A program made the translations under genes and the position numbers. A DNA stretch of 64,000 bases from an uncultured Bacteroidales bacterium. Lineage in GTDB: Bacteria > Bacteroidota > Bacteroidia > Bacteroidales > Paludibacteraceae. Positions 10,601 to 19,439 of this stretch are shown one piece after another. Position 1 is the stretch's first letter. Each line of letters starts with the position of its first letter. Location: assembly GCA_946185835.1 (NCBI GenBank), contig CAMHKW010000008.1:1-64000 (forward strand), read 5' to 3'. The notes beneath the pieces were generated by a model, which was not told where the DNA came from, ran no database searches, and saw nothing but the letters and a program-made list of their open reading frames with translations.

Positions 10601-12444
10601 CGCTGGACGAAGAGACGCGCGAGGGCTTGGCTGCCACACTACTGGCTACGGGTATGTATGTGGGTGAGAGCAACGTGGCGGCACAGCGCGAAGGCTACGC
10701 CCTCTCGTCGATAATCAACAGCCGCATCAACGCTGCCATGGCTAACTCCAAAGTGGGGAAGTTTATGGATATCGACATCAGTAGCGGACAGACCAACCAT
10801 GCCTCAGGTAAGACCAACGACATGAACATCTCTATCAGTAAGTCGTTCTTCAAAGATAAACTGAGAGTCACTGTAGGCTCGTCGATATCTGATAATCCCG
10901 AGGTGAATAACAACAGCGGACTGTTTCGTAGTCTGACCGCCGATTATAAACTCACCAAAGACGGCAACGTGATGCTACGCTTGTTCTCGCAGCGCGACTA
11001 TAACAACATCCTTGAGGGCGAACTCTATAAGTCAGGACTCAGTGTGTTGGCAACCAAAGACTGGCAGCGGCGCGAACTGTTCCGTACGGATAGTCTTGTC
11101 AGGACATATTCACTGACAGCCGATGCGGGTGTGGCATATAGGTCTAACAACTCGCTCGGACCTAACCTCACCCTTAAGTCGTCAATCAAAAACCTGTTTG
11201 GCAACGGCGAGACCTTCTCGCTGAAAGGTAACGGAGCTTACTATTGGGCACTGCGCAACCGTCATCCCGGTGACCCTAAGAAGACCGACACCTATAAACT
11301 CGGACTCAATGCCTCACTCATCTTCCCGTTTTTGCATTGGGGTTCGATCGAAGATGGTGCCTCCAGACCCGAAGGTGATACGCGTTATATGCTTGGCTAT
11401 CAGTATGAGAATATAGCGGGAGGGTACGGAGTACATAAGTTCTCGGGTTCGTTTACATATTTCATCCGCTCGCCTTTCAGTCCGTATATCGTTCACTCGT
11501 TCACCCCCTTCTCGCTCTCTGTGGTGCGCATGAAAGCCGAGTCAGAAGACCTGCTCGATAAGGCTGCCGAATACCCGCAACTCATCAATGTCATCGCCGG
11601 TGACGAGTTCGTGCCGTCAATCGGTTACAACTTCAGCTACAACGACTACCGCGACAAACGCCCGGTCAACACTATGCTCGACCTGACCGTCAAAGAGTCG
11701 GGTAACCTAATCAATGCCCTCTATACAGCCTTCGGATATAAATGGGACGACAAGGACAAACCGCTTGGCAAGATTACCTTCAACCAGTTTGTCAAACTCT
11801 CTGCCGAGTTGCGTAATAAATTCAATCTGACAGAAAAGGTATGCATCGCCACGCGTGTGTTTGCAGGTGCTAATATGCCTTTGGGAAATTCGATGTTTGC
11901 GCCGCTATCAGAGGCTTTCTATGCCGGTGGCCCGAACTCACTGCGAGCATCAGCACCCTACGCCTATGGTCCCGGCAACTTCTATTCGGCTAAGTATAAC
12001 CAGAACTTCTTCCATGCCGGTGATTTCAAACTCGAAGCCAACTTCGAGCTGCGTTTCCCTATCGTGTGGAAACTCTATGGCGCCACCTTCCTCGATGCAG
12101 GTAATGTATGGAACTGGTATTCTACCACCGAGTTATACAAGGCTGCCGGATACGAAGACTATCTCACACGTTTTGAGATACCTACCGACTTGAACGATGG
12201 TGTCTTCGGCAACAAAGACTTCGCCCGCCAGATTGCACTCGGCACAGGTGCCGGACTCCGACTCGATATCGACGGACTCGTCGTCCGACTCGACCTCGGA
12301 ATCGGCATACATGCACCTTACCAGACATATAAATACGATAAAGACGGCAAAGTCGACTACACACAACCTATCAACACCTATTACAATATACCGTCAGTAC
12401 TCGATGCCCTGCGCGTCAACTTCGGCATAGGATACCCCTTCTAA
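7636..12444 (+). CDS. TamB-like translocation/assembly protein fused to an Omp85-type C-terminal barrel
   Basis: A 1602-residue protein. An N-terminal signal anchor (about 10-36) is followed by about 1000 residues of AsmA/TamB-type beta-rich repeat sequence. A TamB C-terminal (DUF490) domain ends near residue 1150, recognisable by the VDDGVIRY, GPLGQALVNVSA and ISISKSFFKDKLRVTVGSS segments and a final LEGELYKSG. Bacteroidales TamB proteins normally stop about there. This one continues for about 450 residues as a barrel of the bacterial-surface-antigen/Omp85 type, with AFYAGGPNSLRA (about 1430), LRFPIVWKLYGATFLDAGNVW (about 1480; the strand-loop hallmark) and a terminal aromatic Phe. No POTRA domains are seen. 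It would span the whole periplasm and provide its own outer-membrane end. Confidence 0.85.
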   Translation: MKYKSLLWKVPLALAGVVMGLALLLLVAAAVVLYVPSVRTAVLHKGVAIANEKTDFDIDLGRIYLSPFYHSPKVLYNAYKGVADLPLNVEIDSLFVGHRGQDTLAYVHALRLKAKMLTSDGATDILSTPIVVDYLHLEQTTFHSDSMIAAVGIDAVVGRLDVASPNLNIAKGQFPLYGLSLDGADVGIDLRPTQPDTTVKDTTRKPMSFDIPDGSLSDIHFALTPTGLDVKTRQLAVDALIDVGNNRFDVHKLDIGNASLAIGSLYLPFDTVYGNALVDLRQSLITSQGLHASSDSLGAIADVKATRLNLETMHVDVVADADFRGSKASVRGFYDIDDAAYDAQVDIERVDLTPFLKDSTPVVVAGKLKAKGRGIDPLSYAMQSEVALNLDDCVYGDIDVSGIALDAKVAGKTADGTLHLPVNLKRDELRVKALTDHQFRVTDFLKPEQMAVDYHAKMRRVRAHVAGEDFNAETLQLNFLTDSTTTLDLSTEGLSLDLKSPMHAMSLVSRLQPLLSMVGDSSVIKPITTLRDLTLIDTLRHAIPPLQANINLTKGSPVQFLIERAGLDINKFDLSLLSDEQETLLAADASIPVIEHPEDSTALRLPAAKAAMTVTMAERKTDVTLKADSRLTDGAMTIHNLNADADLCLDLERVDNEVNGSGYLTLSNLRYETMDLGDRSMDIKITPSQRYPHSIQADARLDDVPLKLLDNILHLPDIDLKGAVRAQAAVDGLPSKVDLSARVLPLAVSAEYKPYQVLLSLGETPIVMEHNHLNLNGLPIYGVDSTFLALTGGLNLDSMRLDVALEADSFAPVKLVKGGPIPVYGELATDISGKVTGPLDKIMADVDVTILPTTDITYPIDKKNLAQVKPHGTVNVKYDVAEGALNLGGRVNVDDGVIRYSPRIYPVMPFSVDSGSHVLFNGPLGQALVNVSASQHVKADVESGGEETRRVDFNTGVRVNGVIDSLGLNAIGFFLEAPQEEAVTRELSSLDEETREGLAATLLATGMYVGESNVAAQREGYALSSIINSRINAAMANSKVGKFMDIDISSGQTNHASGKTNDMNISISKSFFKDKLRVTVGSSISDNPEVNNNSGLFRSLTADYKLTKDGNVMLRLFSQRDYNNILEGELYKSGLSVLATKDWQRRELFRTDSLVRTYSLTADAGVAYRSNNSLGPNLTLKSSIKNLFGNGETFSLKGNGAYYWALRNRHPGDPKKTDTYKLGLNASLIFPFLHWGSIEDGASRPEGDTRYMLGYQYENIAGGYGVHKFSGSFTYFIRSPFSPYIVHSFTPFSLSVVRMKAESEDLLDKAAEYPQLINVIAGDEFVPSIGYNFSYNDYRDKRPVNTMLDLTVKESGNLINALYTAFGYKWDDKDKPLGKITFNQFVKLSAELRNKFNLTEKVCIATRVFAGANMPLGNSMFAPLSEAFYAGGPNSLRASAPYAYGPGNFYSAKYNQNFFHAGDFKLEANFELRFPIVWKLYGATFLDAGNVWNWYSTTELYKAAGYEDYLTRFEIPTDLNDGVFGNKDFARQIALGTGAGLRLDIDGLVVRLDLGIGIHAPYQTYKYDKDGKVDYTQPINTYYNIPSVLDALRVNFGIGYPF

Positions 12445-12499
12445 ACAGATTTACATAAGTATATAACTTACGACAATACGAACACATAAAAAAGTCAAT

Positions 12500-12964
12500 A
12501 TGAAAACGCGTGTATTTTCAATCGCTGTTTGCGCCTTACTGCTTATGATGGCAGGTTGCGGCGAGCAAAACAAAGAACCTCAGTCTATCATTGGTAGTAC
12601 CGACAAACCCGTCTGGTCGGCACCGACAGACTACGACATGACCTCTTCGATGACCGCTGTCGTAAAGGTCGACTTGTCAAAAACATTTACTGCAGATCAA
12701 CTCGCAGCTGCCAACTATCAGCTCACCGACGATGACCTTGTAGCTGCCTTCGCCGGCGAAGAGTGCCTCGGAGTGACAACGCCCAAAGACGGGTTATTCT
12801 TCCTTTATATCTGCGCTCCTGCTACAAGCACAGATATAACGCTCCGACATTATTCCAACGCGCTTAAGACTATCCTGACCTCAGAGCCTTTCACCTTTGT
12901 GGGCGATGGACATTTAGGCACTGTCAGTGAGCCGTATACGCCTGCGTTTGTAGCGGAGAAATAG
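12500..12964 (+). CDS. Small lipoprotein of unknown function
   Basis: A 154-residue protein with a lipoprotein signal peptide ending MMAGC (Cys20). The mature domain contains LVAAFAGEECLGVTTP, a FFLYICAP strand and LRHYSNALK. This pattern (DxxLVAAFxxxECRG followed by FFLxI and a RYY-like strand) recurs in secreted Bacteroidales proteins, but I know no function for it. It lies 55 nt after the TamB-Omp85 gene and is probably the last gene of the cluster, before a tandem repeat block. Confidence 0.75.
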   Translation: MKTRVFSIAVCALLLMMAGCGEQNKEPQSIIGSTDKPVWSAPTDYDMTSSMTAVVKVDLSKTFTADQLAAANYQLTDDDLVAAFAGEECLGVTTPKDGLFFLYICAPATSTDITLRHYSNALKTILTSEPFTFVGDGHLGTVSEPYTPAFVAEK

Positions 12965-13073
12965 GAGTTAGACCGCTTTGCTGTTAGACCGCTTCGCTGT
13001 TAGAGGTTAGACCGCTTCGCTGTTAGAGGTTAGACCGCTTCGCTGTTAGACCGCTTCGCTGTTAGATGCTACG
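12965..13073. repeat. Tandem repeat of gttagaccgcttcgctg, five copies
   Basis: Five copies of TAGACCGCTTCGCTGTT (first with TTT in place of TTC), some separated by an extra gttagag. The unit recurs at 15760-15876, at 61407-61424, in degenerate form at 2159-2180 (between the adaptor and pump genes), and in opposite orientation at 19685-19738 and 25123-25150. The region holds no recognisable promoter or terminator. Confidence 0.8.
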
Positions 13074-13127
13074 AACGGTAGTAGCTTGGTAATCGGCGGC
13101 AGAAAGAAATATAAGAACTACAACATT

Positions 13128-15761
13128 ATGAAAGCCAGACTATTCTTTTGCTCGGTAGTATTGTCACTCGCATCGTTGTATGTCGGTGCGGCTCCTTCGG
13201 GGCGCTCGCTCAATAACACCCTTCATGAGCTTAGAGCCGAGTTGCAAGCTTCGTACGTTCAGCGTAGCGAAGCACAAAAAGCGTTAGATGTCGATTACGA
13301 ACGACAGCACCAGCGTATGCTCGGTGTGATAAAATCGGTCAATGAGCTGTCGCTACTGCTATACACGCAAGAGCAGAAGCGTACACTCGATATGTCGTAC
13401 GCCTTGCATAAGGTTACCGAGGGCTATCGCGACTTCAACAAAGACAAACGTCCGTACGACCAGATTATCTTCGGTCTGGAATACGAAATCGACCGTTATG
13501 CGCGTTTGATAGAAGCTCTACGTCGTCTCCCGCCCGAACTTGTCGACATCGACAATGAACTGGTGCCCGATAGTCTGCTCTACCATAACGACACTTTGGA
13601 GACGTATCTTGCCGGTACGATGTCGTCGCTCGAGAAAGAGATAATCGAAATAGCAGGCAGCGACACAGCTTCGTCGCTTTATATCTTGGACGATGCCGGC
13701 AACATCTATCGTGACAGCTGTATTCTATATGCAGCCGAACTGCTCAGGATGTATGCCTCAAACCGTGTCGTCGTTATTGCCGATAGCACCTACTATCAGG
13801 AGGCATACCTTAGAGTGAAAGAAGCATACGATTATGCAGAGGCTCGATATACCGACTTAGACAATTATATATATCAAGACGGACAAACACCTTACATCAA
13901 TATACTTTCCGACTTCGGTTACTATTGGTCGAAGATGAAAAGAGCATTGAGCGACCAATATGATATGATAGGGATGATAAATGCGAGCAGCGAAGATGAT
14001 AACTATAATAAGTTATCGGGTCGTACGGAGAAAGCTTTTTTAGTACTACTCAGTATAGCCCAATTATTGGTGATAGCTGTAATTTGGCTCCCTATATTAT
14101 TGTTGCTGTGGTTGCTCAAACGCTTTACCCGCTGCCGGAAATATCTGTCGGACAAACCACTTGTATTGCTCTCGGTACTGATAGGCACCATCGTCTATTT
14201 TTTGCTGGTAGGCAACTACGGACAAGCAAGCGATTATATGAGAGTGGGTGTTCGGAATCTGCATATCTTCCTATGGCTGCTATTTGCTATAGCCGGCTCG
14301 TTGCTGCTACGTATCGACTCCGAACAACTGCATAAAGGAGGGCGTATCTATGTGCCTACGCTTCTCACCTCGTTTGTGATTATCATGTTGCGCAACATCT
14401 TCGTTCCGGATATCGTCCTCAATATCTTTCTTCCGTTCATTCTGTTGATTGCCGTATTGTGGCAGTTGACAATATGCCTAAGAGTAAGAGGTCATGTCGC
14501 TCGGATAGATAGTATACTCGGCTGGGTGGCGCTGTCGGTTTATGTCGTGACGCTGTTGATTTCTTTCTTCGGGTACTGCTTTGCTGCATTGCAATACTTA
14601 GCGTTTTGGTATTTCTTGTTAGCAGCCCTGCTCACTATCTTCTGTATCTCGGCTTTGCTCGACCGTTTCAAAGACAAGTATCTCAACAAGCGCATCGACG
14701 ACATGCGCAAGCGTATCACCTATGCCCCCGGCAACGACGGCGAGACGCTTCTGTTTGGTGCTACATGGTTCTACGACCTAATCAAAGAAGTGATAATACC
14801 CGTAATAGCGGTACTCGCATTGCCGTGGAGTGTGATGATGTCGCTTAATATGTTCGATTTCACCGACCTCTATGCCCGCTACTTCTACGACCCGTTTGTC
14901 TCTATTCCCGACGTCACAACGGGCAAAGCCGCGTTCAGCATCTCGGCTATAAGCATAGTAGCGTTGGTAATACTGTTCTTTGTGATACGCTATCTGAACC
15001 GAGCTGTGCATGCCATCTATCACTATGCTGTTTTTACCAACTTCATGCACAAGCATAAGCGAACAAGCATACGCGACAACGAAATCAATCTCTCGTTGGG
15101 CAATAGCCTGATTAGTGTGGTGGTTTGGGCAATATATGCCATAGTGATTATCAACGTGTGGAACATACCCACCGGCTCGTTAGGACTTATCGCCGGAGGT
15201 CTGTCGGCAGGTATCGGTATCGCTATGAAAGATACTATCAACAACTTCATCTATGGCATTCAGCTGATGGGAGGGCGTCTGAGGGTAGGCGACTGGATAG
15301 AGTGCGATGGCGTGAGAGGAAAAGTAACAGCCATCAACTACCAATGTGTGCAAGTCGAGACACTCGACAACACCGAGATGTCGTTCCTCAACGAGTCGCT
15401 CTTTGGCAAGAACTTCAACAACCTCACACGCAACAACTCTTACGAGCTGACCAAGATAGTGGCGAGTGTAGCTTATGGCACCGATGTGCAGAAAGCGCGC
15501 GAAGTGATAGTCAATGCTATGCAAGTGCTCCGGACGAAAGACCGCTACGGCAGAGAAATAGTGCATCCCGACAAAGGTATATATGTGGTGATGGGGGATA
15601 TGAGCGAGAGCTCAGTCGACTTGGTCGTCAGACAGAAAGTATTGGTGGCAGAGCAAATACCATACGTCTACAAAGCCAAAGAGATAATATACAACGCACT
15701 CAACGAGGCAGGTATCTCTATCCCGTTCCCGCAATGCGATGTGCATATCGTCAATGGTTAG
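13128..15761 (+). CDS. Large MscS-family mechanosensitive channel
   Basis: An 877-residue protein with a signal peptide (core to YVGAAPSG), a periplasmic helical region of about 270 residues, about ten hydrophobic segments, and a C-terminal MscS core. The core shows the pore-lining glycine/alanine helix (LIAGGLSAGIGIAMKDTINN, about residue 685), then the beta domain (RVGDWIECDGVRGKV) and the alpha/beta cytoplasmic domain. It would open under membrane tension to release solutes. The length matches the large, periplasm-extended MscS relatives rather than the 286-residue MscS. I chose the ATG at 13128, which begins the signal peptide; the frame continues upstream to 13086 without one. Confidence 0.88.
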   Translation: MKARLFFCSVVLSLASLYVGAAPSGRSLNNTLHELRAELQASYVQRSEAQKALDVDYERQHQRMLGVIKSVNELSLLLYTQEQKRTLDMSYALHKVTEGYRDFNKDKRPYDQIIFGLEYEIDRYARLIEALRRLPPELVDIDNELVPDSLLYHNDTLETYLAGTMSSLEKEIIEIAGSDTASSLYILDDAGNIYRDSCILYAAELLRMYASNRVVVIADSTYYQEAYLRVKEAYDYAEARYTDLDNYIYQDGQTPYINILSDFGYYWSKMKRALSDQYDMIGMINASSEDDNYNKLSGRTEKAFLVLLSIAQLLVIAVIWLPILLLLWLLKRFTRCRKYLSDKPLVLLSVLIGTIVYFLLVGNYGQASDYMRVGVRNLHIFLWLLFAIAGSLLLRIDSEQLHKGGRIYVPTLLTSFVIIMLRNIFVPDIVLNIFLPFILLIAVLWQLTICLRVRGHVARIDSILGWVALSVYVVTLLISFFGYCFAALQYLAFWYFLLAALLTIFCISALLDRFKDKYLNKRIDDMRKRITYAPGNDGETLLFGATWFYDLIKEVIIPVIAVLALPWSVMMSLNMFDFTDLYARYFYDPFVSIPDVTTGKAAFSISAISIVALVILFFVIRYLNRAVHAIYHYAVFTNFMHKHKRTSIRDNEINLSLGNSLISVVVWAIYAIVIINVWNIPTGSLGLIAGGLSAGIGIAMKDTINNFIYGIQLMGGRLRVGDWIECDGVRGKVTAINYQCVQVETLDNTEMSFLNESLFGKNFNNLTRNNSYELTKIVASVAYGTDVQKAREVIVNAMQVLRTKDRYGREIVHPDKGIYVVMGDMSESSVDLVVRQKVLVAEQIPYVYKAKEIIYNALNEAGISIPFPQCDVHIVNG

Positions 15762-15876
15762 ACCGCTTCGCTGTTAGACCGCTTCGCTGTTAGAGGTTAG
15801 ACCGGCTTCGCCTGTTAGAGGTTAGACCGGCTTCGCCTGTTAGAAGTTAGACCGGCTTCGCCTGTTAGACTGCTGC
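15759..15876. repeat. Tandem repeat of the gttagaccgcttcgctg family, with a paired-insertion variant
   Basis: Two copies of gttagaccgcttcgctg are followed by three copies of gttagaccggcttcgcctg, then a diverged copy. The variant differs by one extra G and one extra C placed symmetrically around TTC, which lengthens a small stem. Nothing else is seen before the DUF389 gene. Confidence 0.75.
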
Positions 15877-15924
15877 GCTGTGGATATGCCTGTTCATAAC
15901 TGATTTTTAGTAAACTCATTGTCT

Positions 15925-17109
15925 ATGAAGAAAAATAATTTCCTTGGTTCGCTTGGTGCGTATCTTAGCGACCTTGTCAACCTCTCAGAGCATATCGACG
16001 TGATGTCGGCAATGGTTAATATCCGCAGCAACATCCCGTTTCGCGGTCCGAATGTGTTCATCCTTTTCTTCGCGATACTGATAGCATCGTTAGGACTGAA
16101 TGTCAACTCCATTCCCGTCATCATCGGTGCCATGCTCATCAGTCCGCTGATGGGTCCTATCATAGGCTTCGGCTTGGGATTAGGTACTCACGATACCGAC
16201 CTCATCGTAGAGGCGTTGAAGAATTTGTTTGTCATGGTGGTGATTTCCATCTTGGCATCTACTCTCTATTTCCTTCTCACCCCTCTGTCGTTGGAGCACC
16301 CGACCGAACTCTTGGCACGCACAAATCCTACTATCTACGATGTGCTTATAGCTTTGTTTGGCGGACTGGCAGGTATTGTCGAGACCTCCCGTAAAGACAA
16401 AGGTACGGTGATGTCGGGCGTAGCTATCGCCACAGCCCTGATGCCTCCTCTCTGCACCGTCGGCTACGGCATAGCACAGCTCAACTGGCAATATGCGTTA
16501 GGTGCCTTGTATCTGTTCTTTATCAACAGCGTCTTCATCTCGCTTGCCACCTTCGTGATGGTTAAGTACTTCAAATACCCATCGGTGCAGCTGCAAGACA
16601 AAAGCAAAGAACGCAAGCGCAAGCTCTTAATTTACTTTATTTTGGTGATTGTGCTTATTCCCGGTACGTTCTCCACTATCAATATCGTTCGCGACAATAA
16701 CATCCGCCGTGCGGCGTCACGTTTCGTTGCCGAAAACAAGACCAAGGGCAAGAGTTTTATCTACGACTACAACGTTGACAATAGCGCCGACAAGCCTGTT
16801 CTCAACCTCTTTGTGGCAGGTGAGAGTCTGAGCGACGAGAATAAAGACGAATTATACGAAGCAGCCCTCCGAGAGGGGTTTGCACGCGAACAGGTATGTT
16901 TCCACGAAGAAGCTGCCACCGTGCGGTTCAACCAAAACGAGATGGTCAAGGACCTGCTCGAACATCACGAACGGCAACTCGATGAGCGCGATGCTCTGAT
17001 TGAGTCGCTCAGAGAAGAACTGCGGCAACGTGACACACAAATAGACTCGCTACAGCAGCAACTTCAACTTCTGATGCAGCCAACAGCAGAGCCGTCCGAC
17101 AACGAATAA
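15925..17109 (+). CDS. DUF389 family inner-membrane protein
   Basis: A 394-residue membrane protein of the DUF389 family (uncharacterised hydrophobic domain). The signature SIPVIIGAMLISPLMGPIIG segment lies near residues 60-80, and SGVAIATALMPPLCTVGYG near 175. Six or so TMs end near residue 250 (LLIYFILVIVLIPGTFS). A soluble C-terminal part of about 140 residues follows, finishing in a charged heptad-like stretch (DERDALIESLREELRQRD) that probably forms a coiled coil. The biochemical role of the family is not known. The ATG at 15925 is preferred over a TTG six nucleotides upstream. The next gene starts 4 nt after its stop. Confidence 0.85.
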   Translation: MKKNNFLGSLGAYLSDLVNLSEHIDVMSAMVNIRSNIPFRGPNVFILFFAILIASLGLNVNSIPVIIGAMLISPLMGPIIGFGLGLGTHDTDLIVEALKNLFVMVVISILASTLYFLLTPLSLEHPTELLARTNPTIYDVLIALFGGLAGIVETSRKDKGTVMSGVAIATALMPPLCTVGYGIAQLNWQYALGALYLFFINSVFISLATFVMVKYFKYPSVQLQDKSKERKRKLLIYFILVIVLIPGTFSTINIVRDNNIRRAASRFVAENKTKGKSFIYDYNVDNSADKPVLNLFVAGESLSDENKDELYEAALREGFAREQVCFHEEAATVRFNQNEMVKDLLEHHERQLDERDALIESLREELRQRDTQIDSLQQQLQLLMQPTAEPSDNE

Positions 17110-17113
17110 ATAT

Positions 17114-18016
17114 ATGCAGAATAAGAAAAGAGTAATACTGATAGGTTTGGGAACGATAGCTCGCTATCATGCGCAGGCGTTATTGTCGTCCGATGCTTTC
17201 AGCTTATGTGGAGTCTGTGACATTAGGCGTGAGCAGCAGCTCGACCCCTTATATGTCGGTCTGCCTTTCGCTACCGACTATACCGAACTCATCGAGCAGT
17301 TGCACCCCGATGCCGCTGTCATCGCCACGCCCCCTGCCACACATAGGCTCATAGCACAAGAGTGTATCCGTAGAGGAGTAGAAGTGTTCATCGAGAAACC
17401 ATTAGCTACCACAACCTCTGACTTCAGCTATCTCTTCTCCGACCGGGCTTGGGGACGCTATCATGCTATATGCCATAACATCTACGGCGAGGAGGTGTTG
17501 TGGTTCGAAGACCACATCCGCCTTGCCCGCATAAGCAGGGTGAGTCTGAGTCTTGTCGACCCGTACCTCGACGCTTCGGGCGCTATCCTTGCCGACCGTC
17601 TGCCGCTTGCCGGCTGCTGGGCTGACAGCGGAACCAATGCCTTAGCCCTGCTTTCGCGATTCGTCAGATTAGAACAACTCAACAATGTCGTCGTTGCTCA
17701 TCAAAGAGACAAGAAAAGCGGGTTACCCATCGAAAGCCGACTGACGGCAGCAACGGAAACAACCAGCGTCGAGATAGACATACGGTGGAGTAAGACGCAG
17801 AACGCAAAGCAATGTGTCGTCGAGGCTGACGGACATCAGTATCGACTCGACAATAGCGAGCAGACAGTATGGTGCGATGGTAAGCAGCTGTTTGCCTACG
17901 TAGGTGAACCACGACTGATGCGGCACTATAAAAACTATTATAGGCTGTTCGAACAGCACCAGCCTGACAAACAGACATTAGAAGCATTATACAGTATAAT
18001 CATTCAGAACCTCTAA
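17114..18016 (+). CDS. Gfo/Idh/MocA family NAD(P)-dependent oxidoreductase
   Basis: A 300-residue cytoplasmic protein. The N-terminal Rossmann fold starts with GLGTIARYHAQAL, and the family hallmark EKP (FIEKPLATT) appears near residue 96. The C-terminal alpha/beta domain would bind the substrate, normally a sugar or inositol derivative, but the chain is shorter than the usual 330-380 residues. Both neighbours are 4 nt away, so it is in an operon with the DUF389 protein and the two-TM protein. That context does not reveal its substrate. Confidence 0.85.
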   Translation: MQNKKRVILIGLGTIARYHAQALLSSDAFSLCGVCDIRREQQLDPLYVGLPFATDYTELIEQLHPDAAVIATPPATHRLIAQECIRRGVEVFIEKPLATTTSDFSYLFSDRAWGRYHAICHNIYGEEVLWFEDHIRLARISRVSLSLVDPYLDASGAILADRLPLAGCWADSGTNALALLSRFVRLEQLNNVVVAHQRDKKSGLPIESRLTAATETTSVEIDIRWSKTQNAKQCVVEADGHQYRLDNSEQTVWCDGKQLFAYVGEPRLMRHYKNYYRLFEQHQPDKQTLEALYSIIIQNL

Positions 18017-18020
18017 AACC

Positions 18021-19436
18021 ATGGAAGACTCATTGTTCAGGTACTTTTCGAACCTTAGGCAACAGCACCCTTTGATATATCGCTTCGTGCGTATCTTTAA
18101 CTTGCTGTTAGTGATTCTGCTGTTGATTCTAACAGTAAAATATATAATCGATTACGAAGTATATGCTGATATTATAAACAACGTGCTGGCTTCTTTCGTT
18201 GGTATTGCTGCCGGCTACCTGTTCTTAAAACTGACTATCGCTTTGCAGCGTCGGCACGAAGACAGCCACAAGGTGAGCTATCATAACTCGGACATGTGGA
18301 AGCAGTATGGCACTAACTACCTGCACCGCTTCAGCATGAACGACAGCGTCTTTATGGTTTACTTCGAACCTCTGTTTCAAAACGATGGGAAATCGAAAAT
18401 AGAAGTCGTTGATGCACCGGAACAGACCTTCGAACTCGACCCGTTCATCAAACAGCAGTACTTCAATCTGGTAGAAGCACACTCTAAGAGCAAGAGCATA
18501 CATAGTCAGACCGTCCGACTCAGAGACTTCACCGCACCAACCGAAGAAAACGGGAATAAGGCTGTGATATACACCATGCGTAGCAACTACCTATCTCACC
18601 TGCTTACCAACCGCGCCCTCGACTATCATATCAAGCCCGAAGTCACTATCCGACGTATATTCGAAAACACGTCGAGACTCACACCTCTACGCCGTTCGAA
18701 ACTATCGAATCATATAGGTATCAACGCTTTGGTGTTTTTAAAGCGCGGCAACGACCGTTGCGGATATCTGCTGATGCCGGTACGCGGCGACGATGCTACA
18801 GTGGCGAAAAACGGAGTGACGGCAAGCATAGCCACGCGACTGCAGATGGACACCGGAGCATTCGAACATAACTACGACGACCATCTCACGGCTGACTACC
18901 TCACGAAAGGGTGTATCTTAGACGGTATGGCTGCCGGACTCATGCTCAGCGATGATTTCGTCAGACGTTGCAGGCAAGAAGATAGTAACCTGGTAACGAT
19001 AGAGTGGCTCGGCATCAGTCGTGATATCTACGAGGGCGGGAAACCTACGTTCTTCTACGCTGTCTATCTGAATATCAGTGTGGAAGAGTTTTGGCAAGAG
19101 AACGACAAGTACCTCGAAGCCGAGCGCAAGCGCGATGACGACGAACGTTCGCTTCGCGCACGTAACCTGCTACCGCTCAGCCGCGACATCATCGACCGCG
19201 TAAGGACGGTGCTGATAGCCGACTGGAAGAGCGTCAGGATGGAGAAGTTATCAGGTAAGACCGACCGTGAAGACGTCTATGATGCCGACAACGACCTGAG
19301 AAACCTATGCTTCGAAGCACTCTGTCGACAGTCCAAAAACAAAAAAAAGCGCACCTCTATGCAGAGGTACGCCATGCGTTTCGAACAGAATATGATAGCT
19401 AACATCTGGTTCTTCTTGCAGCGATCTAACGTCTGA
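18021..19436 (+). CDS. Two-TM membrane-anchored protein of unknown function
   Basis: A 471-residue protein I cannot assign to a named family. Two hydrophobic helices lie near the N-terminus (about 27-45 and 52-72), leaving about 400 residues soluble. Residues around 235-275 (NHIGINALVFLKRGNDRCGYLLMPVRG) look like the first strands of a Nudix-type fold. The segment is followed by ASIATRLQMDTGAF, but a complete Nudix box is not visible. The C-terminus is basic. It is the last gene of the unit starting at 15925. Confidence 0.6.
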   Translation: MEDSLFRYFSNLRQQHPLIYRFVRIFNLLLVILLLILTVKYIIDYEVYADIINNVLASFVGIAAGYLFLKLTIALQRRHEDSHKVSYHNSDMWKQYGTNYLHRFSMNDSVFMVYFEPLFQNDGKSKIEVVDAPEQTFELDPFIKQQYFNLVEAHSKSKSIHSQTVRLRDFTAPTEENGNKAVIYTMRSNYLSHLLTNRALDYHIKPEVTIRRIFENTSRLTPLRRSKLSNHIGINALVFLKRGNDRCGYLLMPVRGDDATVAKNGVTASIATRLQMDTGAFEHNYDDHLTADYLTKGCILDGMAAGLMLSDDFVRRCRQEDSNLVTIEWLGISRDIYEGGKPTFFYAVYLNISVEEFWQENDKYLEAERKRDDDERSLRARNLLPLSRDIIDRVRTVLIADWKSVRMEKLSGKTDREDVYDADNDLRNLCFEALCRQSKNKKKRTSMQRYAMRFEQNMIANIWFFLQRSNV

Positions 19437-19439
19437 TAG

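Noticed and set aside
15125-15793. A 222-residue reading frame inside the MscS-type gene
   Set aside because: It is an Arg/Gln-rich out-of-frame shadow of the channel's conserved core.
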